A stretch of 64,000 nt of DNA from Pseudomonas alkylphenolica (GTDB lineage: Bacteria > Pseudomonadota > Gammaproteobacteria > Pseudomonadales > Pseudomonadaceae): NCBI RefSeq assembly GCF_000746525.1, contig NZ_CP009048.1, positions 4,901,501 to 4,965,500 of the forward strand, in the 5' to 3' direction. The notes beneath the pieces are model-generated. The model saw nothing but the letters and a program-made list of their open reading frames with translations, was not told the DNA's origin and did no database searches. Positions 1-7,789 of the stretch are shown in pieces (the first letter of the stretch is position 1; each line of letters begins with the position of its first letter). Position numbers and translations under genes: made by a program.

Positions 1-792
1 GGCCACCTGCAGGGTGGTCAGCTGGTTGTTGGCCGCCCCCGCCACTGCCGCACAGCGCAGCTGCATCACACTCTGGCCATTGAGCACCGGCCCGACACCA
101 CACGGCGCGAAGATGTCGCAGGGTGTGCTGATCAGCATCTCGTTGGCCACCGGGCGCGCATTGAACTGCTCGATGGCCAGTTGCACCCTCCCCGGGTCAT
201 GGTCGCTGACCAGCAATTCGGCGCCTGCCGCATGTAACTGCTCGGCCAGTGCATACCCGACGTTACCCAACCCCTGTACCGCGACCCGCAAGCCTTCCAG
301 GTTGTCGCTGCCCAAACGCGCCATGGAAGTAGCGCGAATGCCGGCGAACACGCCCATGGCGGCATGCGGTGAGGGATCGCCAGCCGCGGTGGTGCTGGTG
401 ACATGCTGGGTACTCTGGGCAATGCAATCCATATCCAGCGTCGAGGTGCCGCTGTCTACCGCAGTGATGAAGCGTCCCTGCAAGGTCTCGACAAAGCGAC
501 CAAAGGCTTCAAACAGGGCCGCACGGTTTTCCACGTGCGGGTTGCGAATGATCACCGCCTTGCCGCCACCCAGTGGCAGGCCAGCCAGCGCGGCTTTGTA
601 GCTCATGCCCTGGGCCAGGCGTATGGCATCGATCATGGCGCTGTCATCGTCTGGGTAGGCCAGGTAACGACAGCCGCCCATGGCCGGTCCCAGGTGCTCG
701 CTGTGAATGGCGACCACCGCTTTCAGACCGGTTGGCGGGTCGATGCACAGGTGCAGCGATTGCGTGCGAGTGCTTTGCATCAGCGCGAACAT
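1..792 (-). CDS. Leucine dehydrogenase-like Glu/Leu/Phe/Val dehydrogenase (3' end cut by window edge)
   Basis: This NAD-dependent oxidative deaminase would convert branched-chain amino acids to 2-oxo acids and ammonia in the cytoplasm. About 264 residues are visible and the C-terminus lies outside the window. The N-terminal catalytic domain shows MSYKAA (Lys about 66) and LPLGGGKAVI (Lys about 78), matching the two active-site lysines of leucine dehydrogenases. The Rossmann motif VQGLGNVG begins the NAD domain. I chose ATG at 792 because GAGGA lies 8-9 bases upstream; a second in-frame ATG at 780 is possible. Family is secure; leucine rather than valine or phenylalanine preference is inferred from overall similarity. 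Confidence 0.88.
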   Translation of the reverse strand, partial: MFALMQSTRTQSLHLCIDPPTGLKAVVAIHSEHLGPAMGGCRYLAYPDDDSAMIDAIRLAQGMSYKAALAGLPLGGGKAVIIRNPHVENRAALFEAFGRFVETLQGRFITAVDSGTSTLDMDCIAQSTQHVTSTTAAGDPSPHAAMGVFAGIRATSMARLGSDNLEGLRVAVQGLGNVGYALAEQLHAAGAELLVSDHDPGRVQLAIEQFNARPVANEMLISTPCDIFAPCGVGPVLNGQSVMQLRCAAVAGAANNQLTTLQVA

Positions 793-917
793 CAGCGGGC
801 TCCTCAGTGAGGTGCTGATCCCAGTATAGGCCGCGCATTGCCGATTGATGACATCACCCGGACCACTGGACGAAAGGCTTGGCCAGCGCTACAAAATAAG
901 CTTGAGCGGAGATTCCC

Positions 918-1724
918 ATGAGCCCACGCCAAGCTTGTCTCGCCTGCCTGGAACGTGATCCGGCTGCCTTGCTGGAGGCCGCGCTATGGGTCGCCGCCGA
1001 ACACGACAGCAGCGTTCAACCCCCGCTCATCATGCTTCAGGTGAAAACGCTGCAGCAGGAAGTCAGCGCCGGTCTGCCGATGCTACCGCTGAGCGAACTG
1101 GCGCAGCCGTTGTTGCGCCGCCTCAATGCGCTAGGGTTCCAGCAGGATGAATATCACCCGATACGCCCACAAGCAGCCCTGCTCGACAAGGTGCTGGAAC
1201 GGCGCCGCGGCCAGCCACTGGCCTTGGCTTTACTGACCCTGGAGCTGGCGCGTGGTCTGTCGATTCCGCTCGAGGGGGTGAATTTTCCCGGACATTTTCT
1301 CTTGCGAGTCCCCGGCGCCGACCATCTGCTCGACCCCTGCGGCGGCCGCAGACTCTACCCTGCAGACTGTCGCGAACTGCTCGGCCGCCAGTTCGGCCCG
1401 CAACTGCAGCTCAACGCCGATCACCTGCTCACCGCCACTCCCAAGCAGATGCTCCAGCGCCTGTCACGCAACCTGCGCCAGTTGCATTCAACCCACGACG
1501 ATGACCTGGCAGCGCTCAAGGACGCCGAACGGGTGCTGCTGCTGGGCCCGGCCACCGCCAGCGACTACCTGGCCCGTGCCACCCTTTACCAGCACCTGGA
1601 CTGCCCCCAGGCCGAACGCTACGACCTGGAGTACGCGCTGCTGCTCAGTGACGACCCGATCCAGCGCCTGCGCCTGACCGAGCGTCTGGGGCAGTTGCAT
1701 CAACCGCCCCCCTCGGTGCACTGA
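918..1724 (+). CDS. SirB1-family protein with transglutaminase-like fold
   Basis: A 268-residue cytoplasmic protein of the SirB1 family. The segment at residues 90-135 (VLERRRGQPLALALL, then the PGHFLLRV motif) and the following DPCGG are the family signature, a transglutaminase-like domain whose activity is not established. A tetratricopeptide-like tail follows from about residue 195 (repeated short helices, DYLARATLYQHL). GGAG precedes the ATG by 7 bases. It stands alone, divergent from the leucine dehydrogenase gene and convergent with maiA. The family is named for an old association with virulence gene expression; I do not assign a biochemical role. Confidence 0.85.
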   Translation: MSPRQACLACLERDPAALLEAALWVAAEHDSSVQPPLIMLQVKTLQQEVSAGLPMLPLSELAQPLLRRLNALGFQQDEYHPIRPQAALLDKVLERRRGQPLALALLTLELARGLSIPLEGVNFPGHFLLRVPGADHLLDPCGGRRLYPADCRELLGRQFGPQLQLNADHLLTATPKQMLQRLSRNLRQLHSTHDDDLAALKDAERVLLLGPATASDYLARATLYQHLDCPQAERYDLEYALLLSDDPIQRLRLTERLGQLHQPPPSVH

Positions 1725-1738
1725 CCCTGCGGGCAGGC

Positions 1739-2365
1739 TCAGGGTGTGTCAGGTTGTCTGCCCGGGTCAGCCTGGATAAACGCCGGGTGCTCCTCGGCCA
1801 GTGCTGCGACGCGGCGGATGCGCGGGTAGTTGGCGAGGTTGATGTTGAAGCGCTGTGCGGCATACAGCTGCGGTATCAGATAGACATCTGCCAGCCCGGG
1901 TTCTTCACCAAAGCAAAAACCGTCATCACCGATCAGTTTCTCCACCGCCGCCAGCCCTTGGCTGATCCAGTGCGCGATCCACGCATTGACCTGCTCCTCG
2001 TCATGGCCCAACCCGCGCAACTGATTGAGCACGCTGACGTTGTGCAGCGGATGCACATCGCAACCGATCAGCGCCGCCACACCGCGTACCTGGGCGCGCA
2101 GCACAGGTTCCTCAGGCAGCAGCGCCGGCTGTGGATAAACCTCCTCCAGGTACTCGATGATCGCCGGTGACTGCACCAGCAGTTCACCCGAGTCGATCCT
2201 CAAGGCCGGCACCCGGCCCTGGGGATTGAGCGCGAGGAAATGTTCCTCACGCTGCTCGCCCTTGAGCAGATTGACCGGCACGTACTGGTACTCAAGCTGT
2301 TTGAGCGCCAGGGCAATCCTTACCCGATAGGACGAGGTCGAACGGAAGTAGTTGAACAGATCCAT
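1739..2365 (-). CDS. maiA: Maleylacetoacetate isomerase (zeta-class GST)
   Basis: A glutathione S-transferase fold enzyme of 208 residues that isomerises maleylacetoacetate to fumarylacetoacetate, the step between HmgA and FahA in homogentisate breakdown. The N-terminal thioredoxin-like domain carries YFRSTSSYRVRIAL, the Ser-Ser-x-Arg active-site signature of zeta GSTs at residues 11-14, and the glutathione-binding region VQSPAIIEYLEE follows near residue 65. It is the third gene of hmgA-fahA-maiA, 12 bases after fahA, with a GAGGGCAGGG ribosome site before ATG. Length is normal for the family. Confidence 0.95.
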   Translation of the reverse strand: MDLFNYFRSTSSYRVRIALALKQLEYQYVPVNLLKGEQREEHFLALNPQGRVPALRIDSGELLVQSPAIIEYLEEVYPQPALLPEEPVLRAQVRGVAALIGCDVHPLHNVSVLNQLRGLGHDEEQVNAWIAHWISQGLAAVEKLIGDDGFCFGEEPGLADVYLIPQLYAAQRFNINLANYPRIRRVAALAEEHPAFIQADPGRQPDTP

Positions 2366-2377
2366 GGCCCTGCCCTC

Positions 2378-3670
2378 TTACCTGGCTGGAAGAATCTTGC
2401 CGCGGCACTCGCCGAAACCGATCGATGCCACACCCTCACGCACGCAACGGGCACGCAGAATGATTTCGTCACCGTCCTCGAGGAACTTGCGCACTTCACC
2501 CGACGCCAGTTGCACCGGCTCTTTGCCGCCCTGGGTAATTTCCAGCAGGCTGCCGAACTGGCCAGGCTGGGCGCCCGACAAGGTACCGGAACCAAACAGG
2601 TCACCTGGCTGCAACTGACAACCGTTGACGCTGTGGTGAGCGACCATCTGCGCGACGGTCCAGTACATGCTTAAAGTATTGCTCAAGGTCAGACGATGGG
2701 CTGGCAGGTTTTGCTCGCGCATGCGCTCGGTCAGCAGCAGCACTTCCAGTTCGATATCAAAAGCACCGGCAGCCTGATCACGTTTGTCCAGCAGGTACGA
2801 CAGCGGCTGCGGATCACCTTCAGGACGCGCAGGCTGGGCGCAACGGAAAGGCTCCAGCGCTTCGGCGGTCACCACCCAGGGGGATACCGTCGAGATGAAG
2901 CTTTTCGACAGGAACGGGCCGAGTGGCTGGTATTCCCAGGCCTGGATGTCACGCGCAGACCAGTCGTTGAGCAGGCAGAAACCGGCAATGTGCTCGGCCG
3001 CTTCGGCGACCGGAATCGACTCGCCCATCTCGTTGCCCTGGCCAATCCAGATGCCCAGCTCCAGCTCGTAGTCCAGACGCGCGCAGGGGCCGAAGCTTGG
3101 CTCGCTCTGCCCGGCTGGCAGGGTCTGGCCTTTCGGTCGGCGCACGTCGGTACCGGACGGGCGAATGGTCGAAGCACGGCCGTGATAACCGATCGGCACA
3201 TACTTATAGTTGGGCAGCAGCGGGTTGTCCGGGCGGAACAGCTTGCCAACGTTCTTGGCGTGCTCAATGCCTACATAGAAATCGGTGTAGTCGCCGATCT
3301 GGGCCGGCAGGTGCAGTTGGCACTCGGCGCTGGCCAGCAGCAGTGGCTTGAGTGCCGCCTGATGCTCGCTGTGCTCGCCGAGCAATTCCAGCAGACGCTC
3401 GCGCAGTGCCACGCGGGCCACACGGCCCAACGCAAAGTAAGCATTCAGGGCACCACCACGGGTGGCCTCGACGGCGACACGCGCCTGGCCCTCGAACAGA
3501 CCGGCAGCCAGCGCGCCTTCAAGGTCGAGAATCGCATCGCCAATGGCCACGCCGCAGCGCTTGGCCTGATCCTTGTGCGTAAAGATCCCCAGCGGCAGGT
3601 TCTGCAGTGGAAAATCTCGATGCCCGTTGGCGTGTTCGACCCAACTGCGGGCAATAGCGGACTGATTCAT
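2378..3670 (-). CDS. fahA: Fumarylacetoacetase
   Basis: Hydrolyses fumarylacetoacetate to fumarate and acetoacetate, the last step of tyrosine/phenylalanine degradation by way of homogentisate. The 430-residue protein has the expected N-terminal domain (to about residue 120) and the FAH catalytic domain, with DFYVGIEHAKNVGKLFRP near residues 130-147 supplying the metal-ligand aspartate and catalytic histidine, and later acidic ligands in DYELELGIWIG. GGAG lies before the ATG. It starts 3 bases after the hmgA stop, so the two are co-transcribed. In Pseudomonas this gene is also called hmgB. Confidence 0.96.
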   Translation of the reverse strand: MNQSAIARSWVEHANGHRDFPLQNLPLGIFTHKDQAKRCGVAIGDAILDLEGALAAGLFEGQARVAVEATRGGALNAYFALGRVARVALRERLLELLGEHSEHQAALKPLLLASAECQLHLPAQIGDYTDFYVGIEHAKNVGKLFRPDNPLLPNYKYVPIGYHGRASTIRPSGTDVRRPKGQTLPAGQSEPSFGPCARLDYELELGIWIGQGNEMGESIPVAEAAEHIAGFCLLNDWSARDIQAWEYQPLGPFLSKSFISTVSPWVVTAEALEPFRCAQPARPEGDPQPLSYLLDKRDQAAGAFDIELEVLLLTERMREQNLPAHRLTLSNTLSMYWTVAQMVAHHSVNGCQLQPGDLFGSGTLSGAQPGQFGSLLEITQGGKEPVQLASGEVRKFLEDGDEIILRARCVREGVASIGFGECRGKILPAR

Positions 3671-3673
3671 GGG

Positions 3674-4975
3674 TTATCTCCGATTCGGGGTGAAGGTGCT
3701 CGGCAACGAGGCCCAGCAACTATCGTAGTCGGCCTGCAGCTGCGGGCACTCAAGAGCATGGCGGCTCGGACGCAGCACCTGGCTGGTCTCGAACATGAAC
3801 GCCATGGTGTTGTCGATCTTGTTTGGCGCAAGTTCGACGGCGATGGCCTTGGCGCAGGTTTCCGCATCCGGGCCATGGGCGCTCATGCAGCTGTGCAGGG
3901 ACGCGCCGCCGGGCAGGAAGCCTTCGGCCTTGGCATCGTATTCGCCCTTGATCAGGCCCATGAACTCGTTCATCAGGTTGCGGTGGAACCAAGGCGGACG
4001 GAAGGTGTTCTCGGCCACCATCCAGCGTGGCGGGAAGATCACGAAGTCGAGGTTGGCCATGCCCGGCACACTGGTCGGCGAGGTAAGCACGGTGAAAATC
4101 GACGGATCCGGGTGGTCGAAGCTGACCGTGCCGATGGTGTTGAAACGGCGCAGGTCGTATTTGTACGGCACGTTGTTGCCATGCCAGGCGACCACGTCCA
4201 GCGGCGAATGATTGAGCTCGCAGCCCCACAGTTCACCGAGGAACTTTTGCACCAGCTGCACCGGGCCCTGATGATCCTCATAGTGCGCTACCGGCGTGAG
4301 GAAATCCCGAGGATTGGCCAGGCCGTTGCTGCCGATCGGTCCCAGGTCCGGAATACGCATGGGTGCGCCATGGTTCTCGGCGATGTAGCCGCGGGCCTGG
4401 CTGTCGAGCAATTCGACACGGAACTTCAAACCGCGTGGCACCACGGCGATTTCCAGCGGTTCGACTTCCAGCACGCCCAGTTCGGTGACCAGGCGCAGGC
4501 GGCCCAGCTCCGGCACCAGCAGCAGTTCACCGTCGGCATTGAAGAACACCCGCTGCATGGAGCGGTTCGCGCAGTAGTTGTAGATGCTGATTCCGGCAGG
4601 TTTCTCGCTACCGGAGTTGGCCGCCATGGCGACCCAACCGTCAATGAAATCGGTCGGCTCGCTCGGGATGGCCTGTGGGCTCCAGCGCAAGCGATTGGGC
4701 GTCACCGCGCCCAGCGGACCACCGGCCAGCTGCCGCTCCAGGCGCTCGAAGCGCGGATGCAGGGCAGACGGACGGATGCGATACAGCCAGGTGCGGCGCA
4801 TCTCGCTGCGAGTCATGGTGAAGGCGGTGCCGGAGAACAATTCGGCGTACAGGCCGTAAGGTGCCTTTTGCGGCGAGTTCTGCCCAACCGGCAGGGCGCC
4901 GGGCAAGGCTTCGCTGGCGAATTCGTTGCCGAAACCGCTCAGATAATCGAGGACGGGGGTGCTGTCGAGGTTCAT
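3674..4975 (-). CDS. hmgA: Homogentisate 1,2-dioxygenase
   Basis: Non-haem Fe(II) ring-cleavage dioxygenase that opens homogentisate to maleylacetoacetate. At 433 residues it matches the family length and begins with the typical [19 protein letters not shown]. The C-terminal cupin region contains [14 protein letters not shown] and [12 protein letters not shown], the conserved segments around the iron ligands. It is the first gene of the leftward operon, preceded by GGAGG and by the promoter region shared with the divergent regulator gene. Loss of this enzyme generally gives pyomelanin in pseudomonads (family knowledge). Confidence 0.97.
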   Translation of the reverse strand: MNLDSTPVLDYLSGFGNEFASEALPGALPVGQNSPQKAPYGLYAELFSGTAFTMTRSEMRRTWLYRIRPSALHPRFERLERQLAGGPLGAVTPNRLRWSPQAIPSEPTDFIDGWVAMAANSGSEKPAGISIYNYCANRSMQRVFFNADGELLLVPELGRLRLVTELGVLEVEPLEIAVVPRGLKFRVELLDSQARGYIAENHGAPMRIPDLGPIGSNGLANPRDFLTPVAHYEDHQGPVQLVQKFLGELWGCELNHSPLDVVAWHGNNVPYKYDLRRFNTIGTVSFDHPDPSIFTVLTSPTSVPGMANLDFVIFPPRWMVAENTFRPPWFHRNLMNEFMGLIKGEYDAKAEGFLPGGASLHSCMSAHGPDAETCAKAIAVELAPNKIDNTMAFMFETSQVLRPSRHALECPQLQADYDSCWASLPSTFTPNRR

Positions 4976-5059
4976 CGAGCCTCCGGGCCCAGTGCAGGCC
5001 GGTTGATGGCAGTTGGCTGCGCGCCGTTCACGCTAGCAACACTTCTGCGTTATTTTTAT

Positions 5060-5085
5060 CGTAATTACATTACGCATAACGTAAT
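5060..5085. promoter_or_regulatory. Candidate HmgR operator in the hmgA/hmgR divergent promoter
   Basis: The 173-base gap between hmgA and hmgR contains three half-sites: CGTAAT (5060-5065), ATTACG (5069-5074) and CGTAAT (5080-5085). Adjacent pairs form inverted repeats with 3- and 5-base spacers. An outer pair CGTTAT (5048-5053) and ATAACG (5076-5081) is also complementary. IclR regulators bind such inverted repeats, and HmgR is known to repress the homogentisate operon until homogentisate is present. The assignment to HmgR is inferred from position. Confidence 0.6.
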
Positions 5086-5148
5086 TTGATTGGCGAAGAC
5101 CGTCAAGCTATAAAGACGCCCACCTGGACTACCCGGATCGAATGCACC

Positions 5149-5934
5149 ATGGCCAAAGCCAGCTCCCCCGCCGATAACACCGGCAAACAGAAGGTCCGCT
5201 CGGCTGAAGTCGGTACCGATATCCTCAAGGCCCTGGCCCAGCTGTCGCCTTCGACCTCGCTGTCACGCCTGGCCGAACATGTCGACATGCCGGCGAGCAA
5301 GGTGCATCGCTACTTGCAGGCGCTGATTGCCAGCGGATTCGCAGAGCAGAACCCGGCCACCAACCACTATGGCCTGGGCCGTGAAGCCTTGCGCGTGGGC
5401 CTTGCTGCCCTGGGCGGGATGGACGTATTGAAAGTCGCGGCCTTGCCGTTGTCGCAATTGCGCGACGCGCTCAACGAAAGCTGCTTTGTTGCCGTGTGGG
5501 GCAACCAGGGGGCAACAGTGGTCAACATCGAGCCGGCAGTCCGCGCAGTCACCGTCGTTACTCAGATCGGCTCGGTACTGCCCCTGCTCAGCTCTTCGAC
5601 CGGGCTGGTGTTCGGTGCCTACCTGCCGGAGCGCGAGACAGTCGAGCTGCGCGACCAGGAGCTGGCTGCCCTGGGGCACAGCGCCAGCGAATATGAGGCG
5701 CTGTTCGCCACAATCCGTCAGCGTGGCCTGCACCATGTCCATGGCTTGCTGATGCCTGGCGTCGATGCACTCTCGGCTCCCGTGTTCAATGCCTTTGGCC
5801 AGATCGTTGCGGTATTGACCGTGGTCGGCCCGACGTCGATTTTCCATGCCGACGAACAGGGCCCGGCAGCGCAGCAATTGCTGGCAGCGGCGCAGATGAT
5901 CAGCTGGCGCATGGGCTACGAACAAGCCCCTTGA
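5149..5934 (+). CDS. hmgR: IclR-family repressor of the homogentisate operon
   Basis: A 261-residue IclR-type regulator. A winged-helix domain occupies roughly residues 25-85 (ILKALAQLSPSTSLSRLAEH then the recognition helix PASKVHRYLQALIASGF), and the effector domain follows to the C-terminus. The open frame extends to a TTG at 5086, but that codon lies inside the operator, so the ATG at 5149 (MAKASSPADN) is the better start although its ribosome site is weak. It is divergent from hmgA, the usual arrangement for HmgR, so homogentisate is the probable effector. Confidence 0.88.
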   Translation: MAKASSPADNTGKQKVRSAEVGTDILKALAQLSPSTSLSRLAEHVDMPASKVHRYLQALIASGFAEQNPATNHYGLGREALRVGLAALGGMDVLKVAALPLSQLRDALNESCFVAVWGNQGATVVNIEPAVRAVTVVTQIGSVLPLLSSSTGLVFGAYLPERETVELRDQELAALGHSASEYEALFATIRQRGLHHVHGLLMPGVDALSAPVFNAFGQIVAVLTVVGPTSIFHADEQGPAAQQLLAAAQMISWRMGYEQAP

Positions 5935-5991
5935 TTTGCTTACAAAGGCTCACACTCATTCACGAGATGCTGCGCTAGAGTGCGCAGGCTG

Positions 5992-6016
5992 CACTGTTGC
6001 CAGAGGCGCAACAGTG
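5992..6016 (+). promoter_or_regulatory. Hairpin covering the start of the candidate small gene
   Basis: CACTGTTGC (5992-6000) and GCAACAGTG (6008-6016) are perfectly complementary over 9 bp with the 7-base loop CAGAGGC, which contains the Shine-Dalgarno-like GAGG. The GTG start candidate occupies the last three bases of the stem. Such an arrangement could gate translation, but no function is shown. Confidence 0.45.
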
Positions 6017-6175
6017 AATGTCACAATTGGCTATTTTTCCTTCCGGGTCAGCAGCTTATTCTGTTTGCAGCTGGAGCGCGCCATCACTGGCAGCCTCTCT
6101 GGCCCGGGCATTTCAGGCGTGTACACCCCGCCTCCCGGCAACGGGTTCACCGACGTTGATTTTGAAGCTCCTTGA
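6014..6175 (+). CDS. Candidate small protein gene (53 aa), unrecognised
   Basis: A GTG at 6014 is preceded at a normal distance by GAGG (AGAGGCGCAACA) and opens a 53-codon frame ending TGA at 6173-6175, 14 bases before a strong intrinsic terminator. The predicted peptide has a hydrophobic N-terminal half (VTIGYFSFRVSSLFCLQL) and a Gly/Pro-rich C-terminal half (GISGVYTPPPGNGFTDVDFE). I do not recognise it. The ribosome site sits in the loop and the start codon in the 3' arm of a 9-bp hairpin at 5992-6016. The same transcript could instead be a non-coding RNA; another frame opens with ATG at 6018. Coding status is uncertain. Confidence 0.35.
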   Translation: MNVTIGYFSFRVSSLFCLQLERAITGSLSGPGISGVYTPPPGNGFTDVDFEAP

Positions 6176-6189
6176 TCTACGTCTTACTT

Positions 6190-6216
6190 GGCCGCTGCAC
6201 TGCAGCGGCCTTTTTT
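6190..6216 (+). terminator. Rho-independent terminator
   Basis: GGCCGCTGCA (6190-6199) pairs with TGCAGCGGCC (6201-6210) and is followed by six T residues. It lies about 255 bases after the hmgR stop and 14 bases after the small-gene stop, so it ends a rightward transcript from this otherwise non-annotated gap. Confidence 0.85.
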
Positions 6217-6245
6217 ATGGCTGCAATATCTTGATTGGCTACACG

Positions 6246-6316
6246 GTGGGAGCGGGCTTGCCCCGCGATGCGATGTGCCTGACAAACCGCAATCGCGGGG
6301 CAAGCCCGCCCCTACC
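6246..6316. repeat. REP element pair (head-to-head)
   Basis: Two inverted copies of the GC-rich element GTGGGAGCGGGCTTGCCCCG...GCGAT separated by about 20 bases. The right copy has GCCCCTACC in place of GCTCCCACC. This is the P. putida-type REP sequence; it sits between convergent transcripts. Confidence 0.9.
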
Positions 6317-6319
6317 GGG

Positions 6320-6670
6320 TCACTCGTCCGCATCGTCAAAGTGAAACCGATGCAACAGCCGATGCGCGATGGGCGCCAGGATCAAGCCGATACTGGCGAC
6401 GAACACCAACCCGACATATAAGCCATATGCGGCAAAGAACAGCTTGCCGCCAATGCTCTCGGGCAAGATCACCGGTCCTACCCCACCCAGCAACAAAGTG
6501 GCATTGAAGATCGCGTCGTGCAGGGGAATGTGCGGTTCGAAATACAGGTGCCCCAGCACACCGAAGAGGATCGAAGCGATCAGCAACAGGCAGGCCGCCA
6601 GGCCATGACGCATCAAACGAAAGCGGAACTGGCGGGACGAAATGACCGCTTCGGTTCTGGACTCGTACAT
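6320..6670 (-). CDS. Small two-helix membrane protein resembling a K+ channel pore module
   Basis: A 116-residue protein with hydrophobic helices at about residues 22-41 and 75-98. Between them lies a re-entrant-like segment, FNATLLLGGVGPVILPESIGG. The order helix, pore loop, helix and the spacing resemble the two-helix ion channel family, in which the loop normally reads T-x-G-Y-G-D. Here the filter position reads GGVGP, so potassium selectivity is doubtful. ATG at 6670 has GGAG 8 bases upstream; longer starts lack support. I call it a channel-like membrane protein of unknown function. Confidence 0.65.
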   Translation of the reverse strand: MYESRTEAVISSRQFRFRLMRHGLAACLLLIASILFGVLGHLYFEPHIPLHDAIFNATLLLGGVGPVILPESIGGKLFFAAYGLYVGLVFVASIGLILAPIAHRLLHRFHFDDADE

Positions 6671-6745
6671 CCTGTGTGCTCCTGCATCGATCATGGCCGC
6701 CCAGCATAGGCATGAGCATCCGGCGACCACAACCTCAGGCAGTCC

Positions 6746-7660
6746 TCAGCGCGGCGGGAACTGCTGCAGATTGGCCATCATCTGTTGCAATGCCTCCAGG
6801 CTGTCACGCGGGTGTACGGCATCGGTAAAGTCGCCAATCGCCTGCCAGTTAGCCGCGACATCCTCAGGGCTGAACCCCTGATGCGGGTCGAAACCCACGC
6901 CCAGGCTACGCTCCCAACGCACTTTACCGACCCAGCCGCCACCCACTTCGTACAGACCGCCGCTGTCCTGGCATTGCTCACTGCCCAGGTACACCACCAA
7001 CGGGCTGACCAGTTCCGGCTTGAGCTGTTCGAATACCTGCGGTGGAATCAATCCTTCGGTCATACGGGTGCCACCGGTGGGGGCGATGGCATTGACCAGA
7101 ATGTTGTGTTTGCGTCCTTCAATGGCCAGGGTCCGGGTCAGGCCATAGAGCCCCAGTTTGGCCATGCCATAGTTGGCCTGGCCAAAATTGCCATAGATAC
7201 CTGAGGTCGAGGCGGTGAATATCACCCGCCCCCAGTTCTGCTCGCGCAGATGCGGCCAGGCCGCACGGGTCACTTTGTAGGCGCCTTCGACATGCACCTG
7301 ATAGACCTGCTCCCAGTCGCTGTCTTCCATTTTGTGGAAGGTCTTGTCGCGCAGGATCCCGGCATTGTTGATCAGCACATCGACCCGGCCAAAGGTATCC
7401 AGTGCCTGCTCGACAATACGCGCCCCGTCGGCCACCGAATCATGGTTGGCCAGCGCCGTGCCACCCGCTTCACGAATCTGCGCCACTACCCGGTCGGCCG
7501 CCGAGGCGCTGGCGCCTTCGCCATGGGTCGAGCCGCCCAGATCATTGACCACCACCCGCGCACCGTGGCGGGCAAACAGCAAGGCATGCGCCCGGCCCAG
7601 GCCGCCGCCAGCGCCGGTGACAATCACCACTTTATCGTCCAGGCGCACAGAATCGCTCAT
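6746..7660 (-). CDS. Short-chain dehydrogenase/reductase, HSD17B4-like
   Basis: A 304-residue SDR. The nucleotide-binding motif TGAGGGLGRAH is at residues 15-25, NNAG near 100, and the catalytic Ser and YxxxK appear in the segment ASTSGIYGNFGQANYGMAK. The first 250 residues resemble the dehydrogenase domain of peroxisomal multifunctional enzyme type 2, suggesting a 3-hydroxyacyl-CoA substrate, while the hydratase domain of that enzyme is absent. A tail of about 50 residues (GFSPEDVAANWQAI) follows. ATG at 7660 has GGAG upstream. An alpha/beta hydrolase gene lies 129 bases upstream on the same strand. Confidence 0.83.
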   Translation of the reverse strand: MSDSVRLDDKVVIVTGAGGGLGRAHALLFARHGARVVVNDLGGSTHGEGASASAADRVVAQIREAGGTALANHDSVADGARIVEQALDTFGRVDVLINNAGILRDKTFHKMEDSDWEQVYQVHVEGAYKVTRAAWPHLREQNWGRVIFTASTSGIYGNFGQANYGMAKLGLYGLTRTLAIEGRKHNILVNAIAPTGGTRMTEGLIPPQVFEQLKPELVSPLVVYLGSEQCQDSGGLYEVGGGWVGKVRWERSLGVGFDPHQGFSPEDVAANWQAIGDFTDAVHPRDSLEALQQMMANLQQFPPR

Positions 7661-7789
7661 GCTCAACACTCCAGGGAAATCAGCAGGGAATGCCCGAGTG
7701 TCGGCCAGCACCGGCCAGCGCACAATCAAGCGGGCACAGGGTGAATGGCAGGCGATAAGGCCGGAAGATGATGCAGCGGGCCTGCCCCC

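Noticed and set aside
2696..5089. A nearly 800-codon open frame on the + strand opposite fahA and hmgA
   Set aside because: It is antisense to two well-supported catabolic genes, its composition is the mirror of GC-rich codon bias, and no family or ribosome site supports it.
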